From: Kiritimatiellia bacterium
GTDB taxonomy: Bacteria; Verrucomicrobiota; Kiritimatiellia; B70-G9
DNA: 12,100 bases
Direction of reading: 5' to 3'
Assembly: GCA_012961745.1 (NCBI GenBank)
Contig: DTYT01000177.1
Coordinates: 1 to 12,100 of the forward strand
This document shows positions 1 to 7,005 of this stretch, in pieces. How positions within the stretch are numbered: the first letter of the stretch is position 1; the number at the start of each line of letters is the position of its first letter. The notes under the pieces are model-generated. The model had not been told where the DNA came from. It worked only from the letters and a program-made list of their open reading frames with translations, and made no database searches. The translations under genes and the position numbers were made by a program.

Positions 1-345
1 ACCGTATTGCTGGGTTGGCCCTGTGACACCGCTTGGCATGGATTCTACGACCCTGAAGTTGAGGCGGGCGTTGTGAACCTGCCTGCACTGTCAGCAGGAG
101 TCGGCGGCGACCGGGAGAAGTACTGTCGGAGGATCGAACGACAGGTCATGCGCATCATAGGCATGTTTCTGGGGCTGTCGCCTTGTCCCAATCCACGCTG
201 TGTGATGCATCCTTATCACACGCTGCATGAATTGGACGACATGGGACGCAACTTCTGCCCTCCCTGTGTGGGCCGGCTGGAAAGGGCGGTATCCTCAATG
301 GGTTATGCAACCAGGAATGTCGGACACGCAGTGACCGTTCCATGA
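1..345 (+). CDS. Archaemetzincin-family protein with a lost protease motif (5' end outside window)
   Basis: The frame is open from base 1, so the gene starts upstream; 114 residues are visible. Archaemetzincins are zinc peptidases with HExxHxxGxxH followed by a structural Cys4 zinc site (Cys-x4-Cys-x-Met ... Cys-x2-Cys). The visible part fits that C-terminal layout: a GVVNLPAL strand (residues 23-30), a helix, then C62-x4-C67-V-M69 ... C86-x2-C89, the four structural cysteines. The catalytic helix just before C62 reads R51-I-I-G-M55-F-L-G58-L-S-P61: Arg, Ile, Met and Pro stand where His, Glu, His and His are expected, with only the Gly kept. I infer a fold-conserving, non-peptidase member. 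The frame is intact across the motif, so this does not look like simple decay. The missing N-terminal part could change the assignment. It ends 49 nt before serS. Confidence 0.72.
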   Translation, partial: TVLLGWPCDTAWHGFYDPEVEAGVVNLPALSAGVGGDREKYCRRIERQVMRIIGMFLGLSPCPNPRCVMHPYHTLHELDDMGRNFCPPCVGRLERAVSSMGYATRNVGHAVTVP

Positions 346-394
346 GCACGGCTGCCGCGGAGAATCGCAACAGCACCCACAGAACCGGCGCCCG

Positions 395-1672
395 ATGTTA
401 GACCTCAAGTACATAAGAGAAAATGTTGACCGGGTACGGAAGGCGCTTTCGGAACGAGGCGAGAGCTTTGACCTCGACCGGTTGTTGGAGCTGGATAGGG
501 AACGGCGTACCCTGATTACCGAGCTCGACCAGCTTCGCCACCAGCGAAAAGAGACCGCCCGCGAACTGGGGCAGCGCAAGGCGTCGGGCCAGGACATATC
601 ATCCGACCAGCAGGCCGCGCGACGGATAGGTGAGCGCATCGCCGTTTACGAGGACCGCCTCAGGGAGATCGAGGCCTACCTGAAAAAACTGCTCATACGA
701 GTCCCCAATGTGCCGCATCCTTCCGTTCCCGTGGGGAGCGACTCATCGGCAAACCGGATCGTAAGGAAATGGGGTGAGCAGAAGAAGTTTCCCTTTGAAC
801 CACGTCCTCACTGGGAGATAGGGGAGAAGCTCGGGATACTTGATTTCCGGCGGGCAGCCCGTCTCAGTGGCAGTGGCTTTGCCCTGTTTTCGGGGCCGGG
901 AGCCCTGCTTGAACGTTCCCTGATCAATTTTATGCTTGACGTGCATACACGCGAGCACGGCTACCGGGAAGTATGGCCTCCAGTACTCTGCAATACGGCC
1001 GCCACCACCGGTACGGGGCAATTACCGAAAATGGCCGAGGACATGTATTTTATCGAAAGGGATTCCTTTTATCTGGCGCCTACAGCTGAAGTGCCTGTCA
1101 CTAACATCTACAGGGAGGAAATCCTCAGCGAACCGCTCCCTCTGTGTCTGGTGGCCTATACACCGTGCTTCCGCCGGGAGGCGGGCGCTGCCGGCCGTGA
1201 GACGCGGGGCCTTATCCGCGTGCATCAGTTCGACAAGGTGGAGCTGGTGAAGTTTGTGGAACCCGACGAGTCATATTCTGAGCTGGAGGGTTTGGTACGT
1301 GATGCGGAGGAGATTCTCCAGCGACTGGGCCTAACTTACCGTGTAGTGGAACTATGTACCGGCGATCTGAGCTTTGCTGCCACGAAGTGCTATGACCTCG
1401 AATTGTGGGCTCCTGGCTATGGCGACTGGTTGGAGGTCTCCTCCTGCAGCAATTTTGAGGATTTCCAGGCAAGAAGGGCCGGGATTCGATACCGGGATCG
1501 TAATGGCGCGGTAGCCTACGTACATACCCTGAACGGCTCGGGTGTTGCGCTGGCCCGCTTAGTGGCGGCGATACTCGAGAACTACCAGCAGGCCGACGGG
1601 TCGGTCGAAATACCCGTGGCCTTGCGTCCATATATGCACGGTCAAGCGCGTATCAAGCCGTCCGCCTCGTAG
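395..1672 (+). CDS. serS: Serine--tRNA ligase (SerRS)
   Basis: Cytosolic class II aminoacyl-tRNA synthetase that charges tRNA-Ser (and tRNA-Sec) with serine. The 425 aa are usual for bacterial SerRS. Residues 1 to about 110 form the charged antiparallel coiled-coil arm that grips the long variable arm of tRNA-Ser, and the N-terminus MLDLKYIREN is the family's typical start. The catalytic core follows: TAEVPVTN substrate loop, motif 2 around F259-R-R-E262 with the GLIRVHQFDKVE stretch, and motif 3 at T378-L-N-G-S-G-V-A-L-A-R388. No convincing Shine-Dalgarno precedes the ATG at 395, so the start rests on homology. tilS follows after 18 nt, suggesting co-transcription. No T-box-like leader is visible upstream, where the archaemetzincin-like gene lies. 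Function is essentially certain. Confidence 0.98.
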   Translation: MLDLKYIRENVDRVRKALSERGESFDLDRLLELDRERRTLITELDQLRHQRKETARELGQRKASGQDISSDQQAARRIGERIAVYEDRLREIEAYLKKLLIRVPNVPHPSVPVGSDSSANRIVRKWGEQKKFPFEPRPHWEIGEKLGILDFRRAARLSGSGFALFSGPGALLERSLINFMLDVHTREHGYREVWPPVLCNTAATTGTGQLPKMAEDMYFIERDSFYLAPTAEVPVTNIYREEILSEPLPLCLVAYTPCFRREAGAAGRETRGLIRVHQFDKVELVKFVEPDESYSELEGLVRDAEEILQRLGLTYRVVELCTGDLSFAATKCYDLELWAPGYGDWLEVSSCSNFEDFQARRAGIRYRDRNGAVAYVHTLNGSGVALARLVAAILENYQQADGSVEIPVALRPYMHGQARIKPSAS

Positions 1673-1690
1673 ACTGCATGGAGGATCGAA

Positions 1691-3115
1691 GTGGCGCCAG
1701 CACAGGGCAGAAAGCCGCCAGCTGGCATCCAGTCTCGATTTCAGACCGCGCTCAAGGATTGCGGTATAGGGGCAGGTAGCACTGTGGCCGCGGCAGTTTC
1801 CGGGGGCGCGGATTCTGTAGCACTTCTGGTTCTGCTTCAACGAGTCGCGGCCGAGATGGGATTGAGTCTCTACGCCGCACACGTTCATCACGGTCTGCGT
1901 GGGGCGGAGGCCGATCGGGATGCTGATTTTGTCGGCCATCTTTGCTCCCGCATGCGGGTACCGCTACGGGTTGCGAGGGTGAGTGTCGAGGTCGAGCGTA
2001 AGCCCGGGGAGTCGCCTGAAGAGGCTGGCCGCAGGATCCGGTACCGCGAACTGGTTTCGATTGCCCGTAGTTTCGGGGCGGATTGCATCGCTACCGCCCA
2101 TACTGAGGATGACATCGTCGAAACAGTTATCTTTCATCTTGTTCGCGGCAGCGGGCCCTCAGGATTAGCGGGGATTCGTCGCATCGCACGGATTGGTGAT
2201 ATTCCGATTGTCCGGCCCCTGTTGCGCTTCGGGCATGCTGAGCTCTGCGATTATCTGCGGCAGATAGGACAGACTTGGATGGAGGACAGCTCAAACAGGG
2301 ACCCGAGGTTCGCGCGGAACCGAATCCGCGGCGAGCTGATCCCGTGGATCGAAAAGAACATCAATCCGGCCGCAAGGGAAAATATCGCACGGCTCGCCGA
2401 AATCATCGCTGAAGAGGAGCAGTGGCTGAAAACCATCGTAACCAACCTGCTGCAGTCCTGCACGGACCACGAGGGGCGGCTGATCCTTGCCATAGTCCGG
2501 GACCTGCCTGAAGCCGCACGCCGCCGGGTCATTGTACAGCTCTTGAGAATACATGGAGCGCCGCTCAACTGGCACAACGTGCAGCGGATTGCGAATCTGG
2601 TCAATCAGGGTTCTGGAACCCGCCTGGATCTCGGGATGGGCTGGTGGGCGGTACGGGGGCCAGACTTCATTGCCCTTCTTTCCTCTAGGCTATGTGAACC
2701 GGCACCATACCGATATCCCCTGCAGATTGGTGGCCAGACGGCTGTACCGGAAGCAGGCCTTCTTGTTCGGGCCGAATGGGTTAGCCTTCCGGGAGACCAT
2801 CCGCCTCAGGTCCAGGGCCATGTGGGCGAATATCCTGCGGAAGTATATCTAAACGGGGAAAAATGCCGGCGATGCCGGCTTGCCATCCGGTCCTGGAACC
2901 CAGGCGACCGGATCCGCCCCTCCGGCATGAGAGGATCCCGAAAGTTGCAGGATATCTTCACGGACTACAAACTTCCGCGGGAGGAGCGAAGACGGGTCCC
3001 CGTATTGGAAGCCGATGGAGAGGTTATATGGATAGCTGGATTCCGTCCGGCGGAGGGATGGCAGGGGAAAGGGCGCCGGGTGCTGCACGTACGGGCGGAA
3101 CCCATACCTTCATAA
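1691..3115 (+). CDS. tilS: tRNA(Ile)-lysidine synthase
   Basis: ATP-dependent N-type PP-loop enzyme that converts C34 of tRNA-Ile(CAU) to lysidine, changing its amino-acid identity from Met to Ile and its codon reading from AUG to AUA; an essential bacterial function. The PP-loop SGGADS is at residues 37-42, followed by AAHVHHGLRG, the TAHTEDDIVET block and FARNRIRGELIP, all family signatures. The C-terminal TilS domain begins near residue 395 (LAIRSWNPGDRIRPSG ... LQDIFTDYKLP). At 474 aa it is slightly longer than the E. coli enzyme because of the linker and middle domain. The GTG start at 1691 is chosen because GGAGG (1680-1684) sits 6 nt upstream and the PP-loop lies at the normal distance. 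It follows serS by 18 nt; a 218-nt gap separates it from cysS. Confidence 0.96.
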   Translation: MAPAQGRKPPAGIQSRFQTALKDCGIGAGSTVAAAVSGGADSVALLVLLQRVAAEMGLSLYAAHVHHGLRGAEADRDADFVGHLCSRMRVPLRVARVSVEVERKPGESPEEAGRRIRYRELVSIARSFGADCIATAHTEDDIVETVIFHLVRGSGPSGLAGIRRIARIGDIPIVRPLLRFGHAELCDYLRQIGQTWMEDSSNRDPRFARNRIRGELIPWIEKNINPAARENIARLAEIIAEEEQWLKTIVTNLLQSCTDHEGRLILAIVRDLPEAARRRVIVQLLRIHGAPLNWHNVQRIANLVNQGSGTRLDLGMGWWAVRGPDFIALLSSRLCEPAPYRYPLQIGGQTAVPEAGLLVRAEWVSLPGDHPPQVQGHVGEYPAEVYLNGEKCRRCRLAIRSWNPGDRIRPSGMRGSRKLQDIFTDYKLPREERRRVPVLEADGEVIWIAGFRPAEGWQGKGRRVLHVRAEPIPS

Positions 3116-3333
3116 TGGTTCCTGGGGGGCAAATGTGAGTGTCATCCGGTTGTTTCCTTGAAGATAGAGCTCCCCACCGGTCCGATCTGTCAGAGATCAC
3201 GGCGACTCCGGCGGGATGGCAGGTGAAGTTTGACAAGAAGTGACACAGGCGCAAAGATTGCCGCTTGCGCCGCACGATCGGTGGGCGTGACCGTGAAATA
3301 GCAGTCCATTGTCGGGCTGGAAAGAGAGAGATA
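3116..3333 (+). other. tilS-cysS intergenic leader with hairpin
   Basis: This 218-nt stretch holds no convincing gene. It contains a perfect 7-bp stem, GGCGCAA (3248-3254) with TTGCGCC (3265-3271), around a 10-nt loop, and a smaller one, GATCT (3184-3188) with AGATC (3194-3198). Neither is followed by a T-run, so they are not classic intrinsic terminators. I saw no T-box consensus (AGGGTGGNACCGCG type), although T-box leaders are common before cysS in some phyla. It may be the leader of a cysS transcript or an mRNA processing region. Confidence 0.4.
3230..3258 (+). promoter_or_regulatory. Possible weak sigma70-type promoter before cysS
   Basis: A perfect TTGACA at 3230-3235 is followed after 17 nt by AAAGAT (3253-3258), which matches the -10 consensus at only three of six positions. 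The larger leader hairpin would lie at or just around the transcription start. The perfect -35 with correct spacing is suggestive, but the poor -10 keeps this tentative. Confidence 0.22.
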
Positions 3334-4749
3334 ATGGGTATCCGCTTTTTCAATACACTGACCCGCACGATTGCGGAATTTGAGCCTCTCGTTCCCGCCG
3401 CGGCCCGTATATACACATGCGGGCCCACTGTGTACGACTATGCCCATATAGGCAACTTCCGGGCCTACGTGTTCGAGGATCTCCTTCGTCGCTACCTGCA
3501 GTTCAGGGGTTACCGTGTGACCCAGGTCATGAATCTGACCGACGTAGACGACAAGACTATCCGTAGTGCCCGACAGGAAGGCATGTCGCTGAATGAATTC
3601 ACTGCGCGCTACAAGAGGGCTTTTTTCGAGGACCTTGAGACACTCAATATCGAGCGGGTGGAATTTTACCCTGCGGCCACAGAACATGTCGGCGACATGA
3701 TCGCGTTGATCGAGACACTCATACGGAAGGGACACGCTTATGTTTCAGGGGAAGGATCAGTGTACTTCGACATCAGTTCCTTTCCGAATTACGGCAGGCT
3801 GTCCCGGGTAGACACATCGGGTCTCAAGGCAGGAGCCAGGGTCGTTCATGACGAATATGGCAAGCAAGATGTAGCCGACTTCGCTCTCTGGAAAGCATGG
3901 GACGAGGCTGATGGAGATGTCTCCTGGGAGTCTCCATGGGGGCGGGGACGCCCGGGATGGCATATCGAATGTTCGGCCATGAGCATGAAATATCTGGGTG
4001 AGACCTTCGATATTCACACCGGAGGGATAGATAACATATTCCCGCACCACGAGAACGAGATTGCTCAAAGTGAGGCGGCCACCGGGAAGCCGTTTGTGCG
4101 CTACTGGCTGCACTGCGCGCATTTGATAGTTGAAGGTCAAAAGATGTCGAAATCCTTGGGCAATTTCTACACACTGCGCGATCTCCTCCGGCGGGGATAT
4201 TCGGGTAGAGAAGTCCGCTTTGTTCTGATCGGTACGCACTATCGGCAGAGTCTCAACTTCACCCTTGCTTCTCTTGATGCTGCACGCAATGCGCTCGCCC
4301 GCATTGATGATACGCGCCGCCGTCTGCAGGAACTGGCCTATCGCAGAATCGGTCCGGGCGCCGACCAGACCAGTAAGCGACTCGTGTCACGTGCGGAAGA
4401 GAGGTTCGTCCACGGACTTGATGACGATCTCAACGTGGCCCCGGCACTCGCCGCATTATTTGATCTGCTGCGCGACGTGAACCGTGCATTGGATAGGAAC
4501 GCCATCACATCCGATGGGGCGTCGCTGCTGGAGTCTTTCTTGACCAAACTGGACCGTGTCTGGGGGTTCCTTGAGGTTGAATCACAGGAACAACCCGATC
4601 AAGAGGTGCGCGCACTGGTACAGGAGAGGGAAAGACAGCGCGGGCAAAAGAATTGGGCCGAGGCGGACAAGATAAGAGACCGCTTGCTGAAGATGGGATG
4701 GATAGTACAAGATACTCCCGACGGACCTCACCTGCGGAGAGCGAAGTGA
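3334..4749 (+). CDS. cysS: Cysteine--tRNA ligase (CysRS)
   Basis: Class I aminoacyl-tRNA synthetase charging tRNA-Cys in the cytosol. The Rossmann core has the HIGN form of HIGH at residues 38-41 and KMSKS at 270-274. The zinc that selects the cysteine thiol should be held by C29, C213, H238 and E242, matching the E. coli ligands C28, C209, H234 and E238. The C-terminal DALR and anticodon-binding region ends in QKNWAEADKIRDRLLKMGW, typical for the family. Length is 471 aa, normal. The frame stays open upstream to a TTG at 3265, but MGIRFFNTLTR at ATG 3334 matches family N-termini and has a purine-rich GAGAGAG 4 nt upstream, so 3334 is preferred. The stop codon overlaps the tmk start. Confidence 0.97.
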   Translation: MGIRFFNTLTRTIAEFEPLVPAAARIYTCGPTVYDYAHIGNFRAYVFEDLLRRYLQFRGYRVTQVMNLTDVDDKTIRSARQEGMSLNEFTARYKRAFFEDLETLNIERVEFYPAATEHVGDMIALIETLIRKGHAYVSGEGSVYFDISSFPNYGRLSRVDTSGLKAGARVVHDEYGKQDVADFALWKAWDEADGDVSWESPWGRGRPGWHIECSAMSMKYLGETFDIHTGGIDNIFPHHENEIAQSEAATGKPFVRYWLHCAHLIVEGQKMSKSLGNFYTLRDLLRRGYSGREVRFVLIGTHYRQSLNFTLASLDAARNALARIDDTRRRLQELAYRRIGPGADQTSKRLVSRAEERFVHGLDDDLNVAPALAALFDLLRDVNRALDRNAITSDGASLLESFLTKLDRVWGFLEVESQEQPDQEVRALVQERERQRGQKNWAEADKIRDRLLKMGWIVQDTPDGPHLRRAK

Positions 4750-5399
4750 CGCCACCGCGCGGGAGATTCATCACGTTTGAGGGGCCGGAGGGGGGAGGCA
4801 AAACCACTCAGGCCCAACGCGTTGTCTCGCGTCTGGAGCAAAGTGGGATCGCCGCCGTTTATACCAGGGAGCCCGGGGGTACCCGGCTGGGGGAAGCCAT
4901 TCGGTCGTTGCTCCAGTTTGATAGCGCCGGTGAATCCCCGTTTCCTGAGGCGGAAGTCTTACTGTTCGCAGCCAGCCGGGCGCAGCTGGTACGGAAGGTA
5001 ATCCTGCCGCAGCTCGAGAAGGGACTGTGGGTGATCTCCGACCGCTTCGCGGATTCCACAACCGCCTATCAGGGATTTGGTCGCGGATTTTCGTTAGACG
5101 ATATCCTGCGGATCAACCGGTTCGCGATCGACGGGGTCACGCCGGATCTCACGATTGTACTGGATATCGACGTGAAAGAGGGGATACGTCGACTCAGGAA
5201 AAAACACCGCCTTAACGGCACCGAATTCGACCGCCTGGAGAGCGAGGATTTCTCGTTCCACGAGCGGATCCGGGAAGGATATTTGGAACTAGCCCGGCTT
5301 TATCCTGAACGCATTCGAGTTGTCGATGCATCAAGAGATAGCGATACGGTGGCCGAGGAAATATGGACACTGGTTCGGGATGTGTGCTTGAACGTCTGA
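4746..5399 (+). CDS. tmk: Thymidylate kinase (dTMP kinase)
   Basis: Phosphorylates dTMP to dTDP with ATP, the last specific step of dTTP synthesis. The 217-aa protein shows the P-loop GPEGGGKT (residues 13-20), the TREPGGT loop (40-46), the S-D99-R100-F DR motif with DSTTAYQG after it, and a LID region near residues 147-162. The start is the GTG at 4746, overlapping the cysS stop by 4 nt (GTGA) with GGAGAG at 4736-4741; this implies translational coupling. An in-frame ATG at 4653 would add 31 non-homologous residues deep inside cysS and is rejected. The downstream holB start lies inside the tmk 3' end, and tmk-holB adjacency is common in bacteria, placing dTTP supply beside the replisome clamp loader. 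Confidence 0.95.
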   Translation: MTPPRGRFITFEGPEGGGKTTQAQRVVSRLEQSGIAAVYTREPGGTRLGEAIRSLLQFDSAGESPFPEAEVLLFAASRAQLVRKVILPQLEKGLWVISDRFADSTTAYQGFGRGFSLDDILRINRFAIDGVTPDLTIVLDIDVKEGIRRLRKKHRLNGTEFDRLESEDFSFHERIREGYLELARLYPERIRVVDASRDSDTVAEEIWTLVRDVCLNV

Positions 5400-6226
5400 G
5401 GAGTGCGCTGGACAGCGATCGGCTGGCCCATGCCTATCTCTTGGTGGCCCCTCCATCGAGCGGACTGGAAATCGCTTACTCGATCGGCTCTCTCGTATTA
5501 TGTGAAAAGCGATCCGCCTGCGGGGTTTGCCAGGCATGCAAGTTATGTTCCGCTCGCGGCCATCCCGACGTTCTGGTTGTGGCGCCCACCGGCAGAAGCG
5601 AAGCACTGACCATATCCCAAATCCGTGACGTGATCGATTTTGTCGCTAAGAAGCCCTACCTGGGAACCGCCAAAATCGTCATCCTGGTCGAAGCTGACAG
5701 GATGACACGTGAAGCCGCCAATGCATTTCTCAAGACGCTGGAAGAACCAGCAGGGAACAGTATCTTGCTGTTGGTCAGCGCCCGGCCCCAGGCGCTTCCG
5801 GAAACCGTCGTATCCCGCTGTCAGCCACTGGACTGGAATCAAGATCAGCCGAGCAACGACGTACCAGCGCTGGAAACGCGCCTCCAGGAGCTGCTGGTTA
5901 CCGCGGCCCAAAGCCGGGACCCGCTCCGCATTGCTAGTGCAGTCGAGGAGCTCCTGCAGGCCGCGCGCTCTTTCGGCTTGCCTGAGGATGACGCGGGTGC
6001 GGGGTCGCGGGACGCGGAGAGGGCAGTAGTGAGGAGGAACGTTCTGGCCCTCCTTTCGAAAACCGTACGCCAAGCCAGCCCGCGGGGGCAGGGGAACGCG
6101 CCAGGGGATATTTCACTACGCAGTGAATGGTTGTACTGGATGGCAAGGCTTGAGAGATTGGAGCGTCTGCTGGACAGGCATATGGACGAGCGGCTCTCAA
6201 TGGAAGATGTGTTACTGTTTCCCTGA
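5363..6226 (+). CDS. holB: DNA polymerase III delta-prime subunit
   Basis: Clamp-loader subunit that helps the gamma/tau complex open and place the beta clamp. In 287 aa it shows RLAHAYLLVAP near the N-terminus, a zinc module with C47, C53, C56 and C59 (an extra C62 follows), the HPDV block, a Walker-B-like E110-A-D-R-M-T, TREAANAFLKTLEEP, and the S151-R-C153 arginine-finger motif. The Walker A position (VAPPSSGLEIA, residues 28-38) lacks GK[T/S], so it probably does not hydrolyse ATP, as in E. coli delta-prime. The tail from about residue 190 is poorly conserved. ATG 5363 overlaps tmk by 37 nt and has GAGGAA just upstream; GTG 5384 is a possible alternative giving a 16-nt overlap. Confidence 0.92.
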   Translation: MDTGSGCVLERLRSALDSDRLAHAYLLVAPPSSGLEIAYSIGSLVLCEKRSACGVCQACKLCSARGHPDVLVVAPTGRSEALTISQIRDVIDFVAKKPYLGTAKIVILVEADRMTREAANAFLKTLEEPAGNSILLLVSARPQALPETVVSRCQPLDWNQDQPSNDVPALETRLQELLVTAAQSRDPLRIASAVEELLQAARSFGLPEDDAGAGSRDAERAVVRRNVLALLSKTVRQASPRGQGNAPGDISLRSEWLYWMARLERLERLLDRHMDERLSMEDVLLFP

Positions 6227-6517
6227 CCGGGCGCATCCTCCCGGATCCGATGTTGATATTCGTTCGTTGGGTTCGTTATCATACGGCCGCAATCGCACGA
6301 TAAATAGCGCGTGACCGGAGCTTCACTCTGAAGTAATCTCGTATCGATTCGTCGCAGGAAATGAGAGTTGGATGCGGGAAGAATCGGAGCGTGTCGGCCT
6401 GTCGCTGGCTCATGTCCGGGCCGGATGCACGAAGTCTACTCGGATGAAAGGAGTCTCCGGATCGGCGACGGAATCTGGCAGGTAGTGCTGTCGGCTCGGC
6501 CGGAGGAGGCGAGAGAG
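6227..6517 (+). other. holB-accB intergenic leader
   Basis: These 291 nt contain no gene I can support. Just after the holB stop is a 5-bp GC stem, CCGGG (6227-6231) with CCCGG (6240-6244), without a T-run. A candidate promoter follows at 6253-6282, then a small hairpin CTTCA-CTC-TGAAG (6321-6333). The accB frame is open back to a TTG at 6368, including an in-frame ATG at 6425, but those 50 codons do not resemble BCCP. The arrangement fits a transcription-unit boundary with a leader of roughly 230 nt. Confidence 0.45.
6253..6282 (+). promoter_or_regulatory. Candidate sigma70-type promoter for accBC
   Basis: TTGATA (6253-6258, five of six matches to TTGACA) is followed after 18 nt by TATCAT (6277-6282, five of six matches to TATAAT). 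It lies in the longest gap of the window and points at accB. The spacing is acceptable rather than ideal. Confidence 0.42.
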
Positions 6518-6988
6518 ATGGAAATCGAGGATATAAGGAAACTGATCGAGCTGATGAGAGAAAACGACCTCACCGAATTCGAAATGGAGGACCAAGGCTT
6601 CCGGATATCCCTCAAGCGTGGGACCGCCGAAGTGAGCAATCAGAGCATGGCGACCGGGATCATGCCCGTGCCGACGGCGCCACCGGCAACGCCGTCTCAG
6701 CCACCGGCACAACCTGGCTCGGTCGAGACCAAGGACGAAGAAGGCGGGCTGATTCCGATCAAGGCGCCCATGGTGGGTACTTTCTATCGAGCATCTTCTC
6801 CGGAAGCTGATCCCTTCGTATCTCTCGGACAGGAGATAGAAGAAGATTCGGTTGTGTGCATCATCGAGGCCATGAAGGTAATGAACGAAATAAAGGCCGA
6901 GACAAAGGGGATCATCAGAAAGATTCTGGTGGAGAACGCTACCCCCGTTGAATTCGGGCAGGTTTTATTCCTGGTGGAACCACGCTGA
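6518..6988 (+). CDS. accB: Biotin carboxyl carrier protein of acetyl-CoA carboxylase
   Basis: Carries the carboxybiotin arm between biotin carboxylase and carboxyltransferase in malonyl-CoA formation, the first step of fatty-acid synthesis. The 156-aa protein has the standard three parts. The N-terminal helical segment MEIEDIRKLIELM leads into the FEMEDQGFRISLKR strand. A Pro/Ala-rich flexible linker spans residues 50-68. The biotinyl domain (78-156) has the APMVGTFYRASSPEADPFV thumb region and EAMKVMNEI, with K120 as the biotinylated lysine. ATG 6518 is chosen because GGAGGAGG (6502-6509) lies 8 nt upstream and the N-terminus matches the family; the longer in-frame starts at 6368 and 6425 are not supported. 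accC follows after 17 nt. Confidence 0.96.
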   Translation: MEIEDIRKLIELMRENDLTEFEMEDQGFRISLKRGTAEVSNQSMATGIMPVPTAPPATPSQPPAQPGSVETKDEEGGLIPIKAPMVGTFYRASSPEADPFVSLGQEIEEDSVVCIIEAMKVMNEIKAETKGIIRKILVENATPVEFGQVLFLVEPR

Positions 6989-7005
6989 GGTTCTTCCTTG
7001 GTGTC

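Noticed and set aside
3265..3333. TTG start giving a 23-residue longer CysRS
   Set aside because: The extension is not CysRS-like, and ATG 3334 gives the family's usual N-terminus with a purine-rich site upstream. The TTG also falls in the leader hairpin.
3116..3333. T-box riboswitch before cysS
   Set aside because: No antiterminator consensus or terminator hairpin with T-run was found. The same search before serS and ilvB was also negative.
3190..3735. Minus-strand open frame of 181 codons over the cysS leader and 5' part
   Set aside because: Antisense to conserved CysRS sequence, with no domain-like pattern. The small part outside cysS is not enough to support a gene.
4653..4745. Upstream ATG giving a 31-residue longer thymidylate kinase
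   Set aside because: The extra residues lie wholly inside the cysS 3' end and do not resemble Tmk N-termini; GTG 4746 has a better ribosome-binding site and the usual stop-start overlap.
5543..6073. Minus-strand open frame of 176 codons over holB
   Set aside because: Shadow of holB; no motif or plausible ribosome-binding site found.
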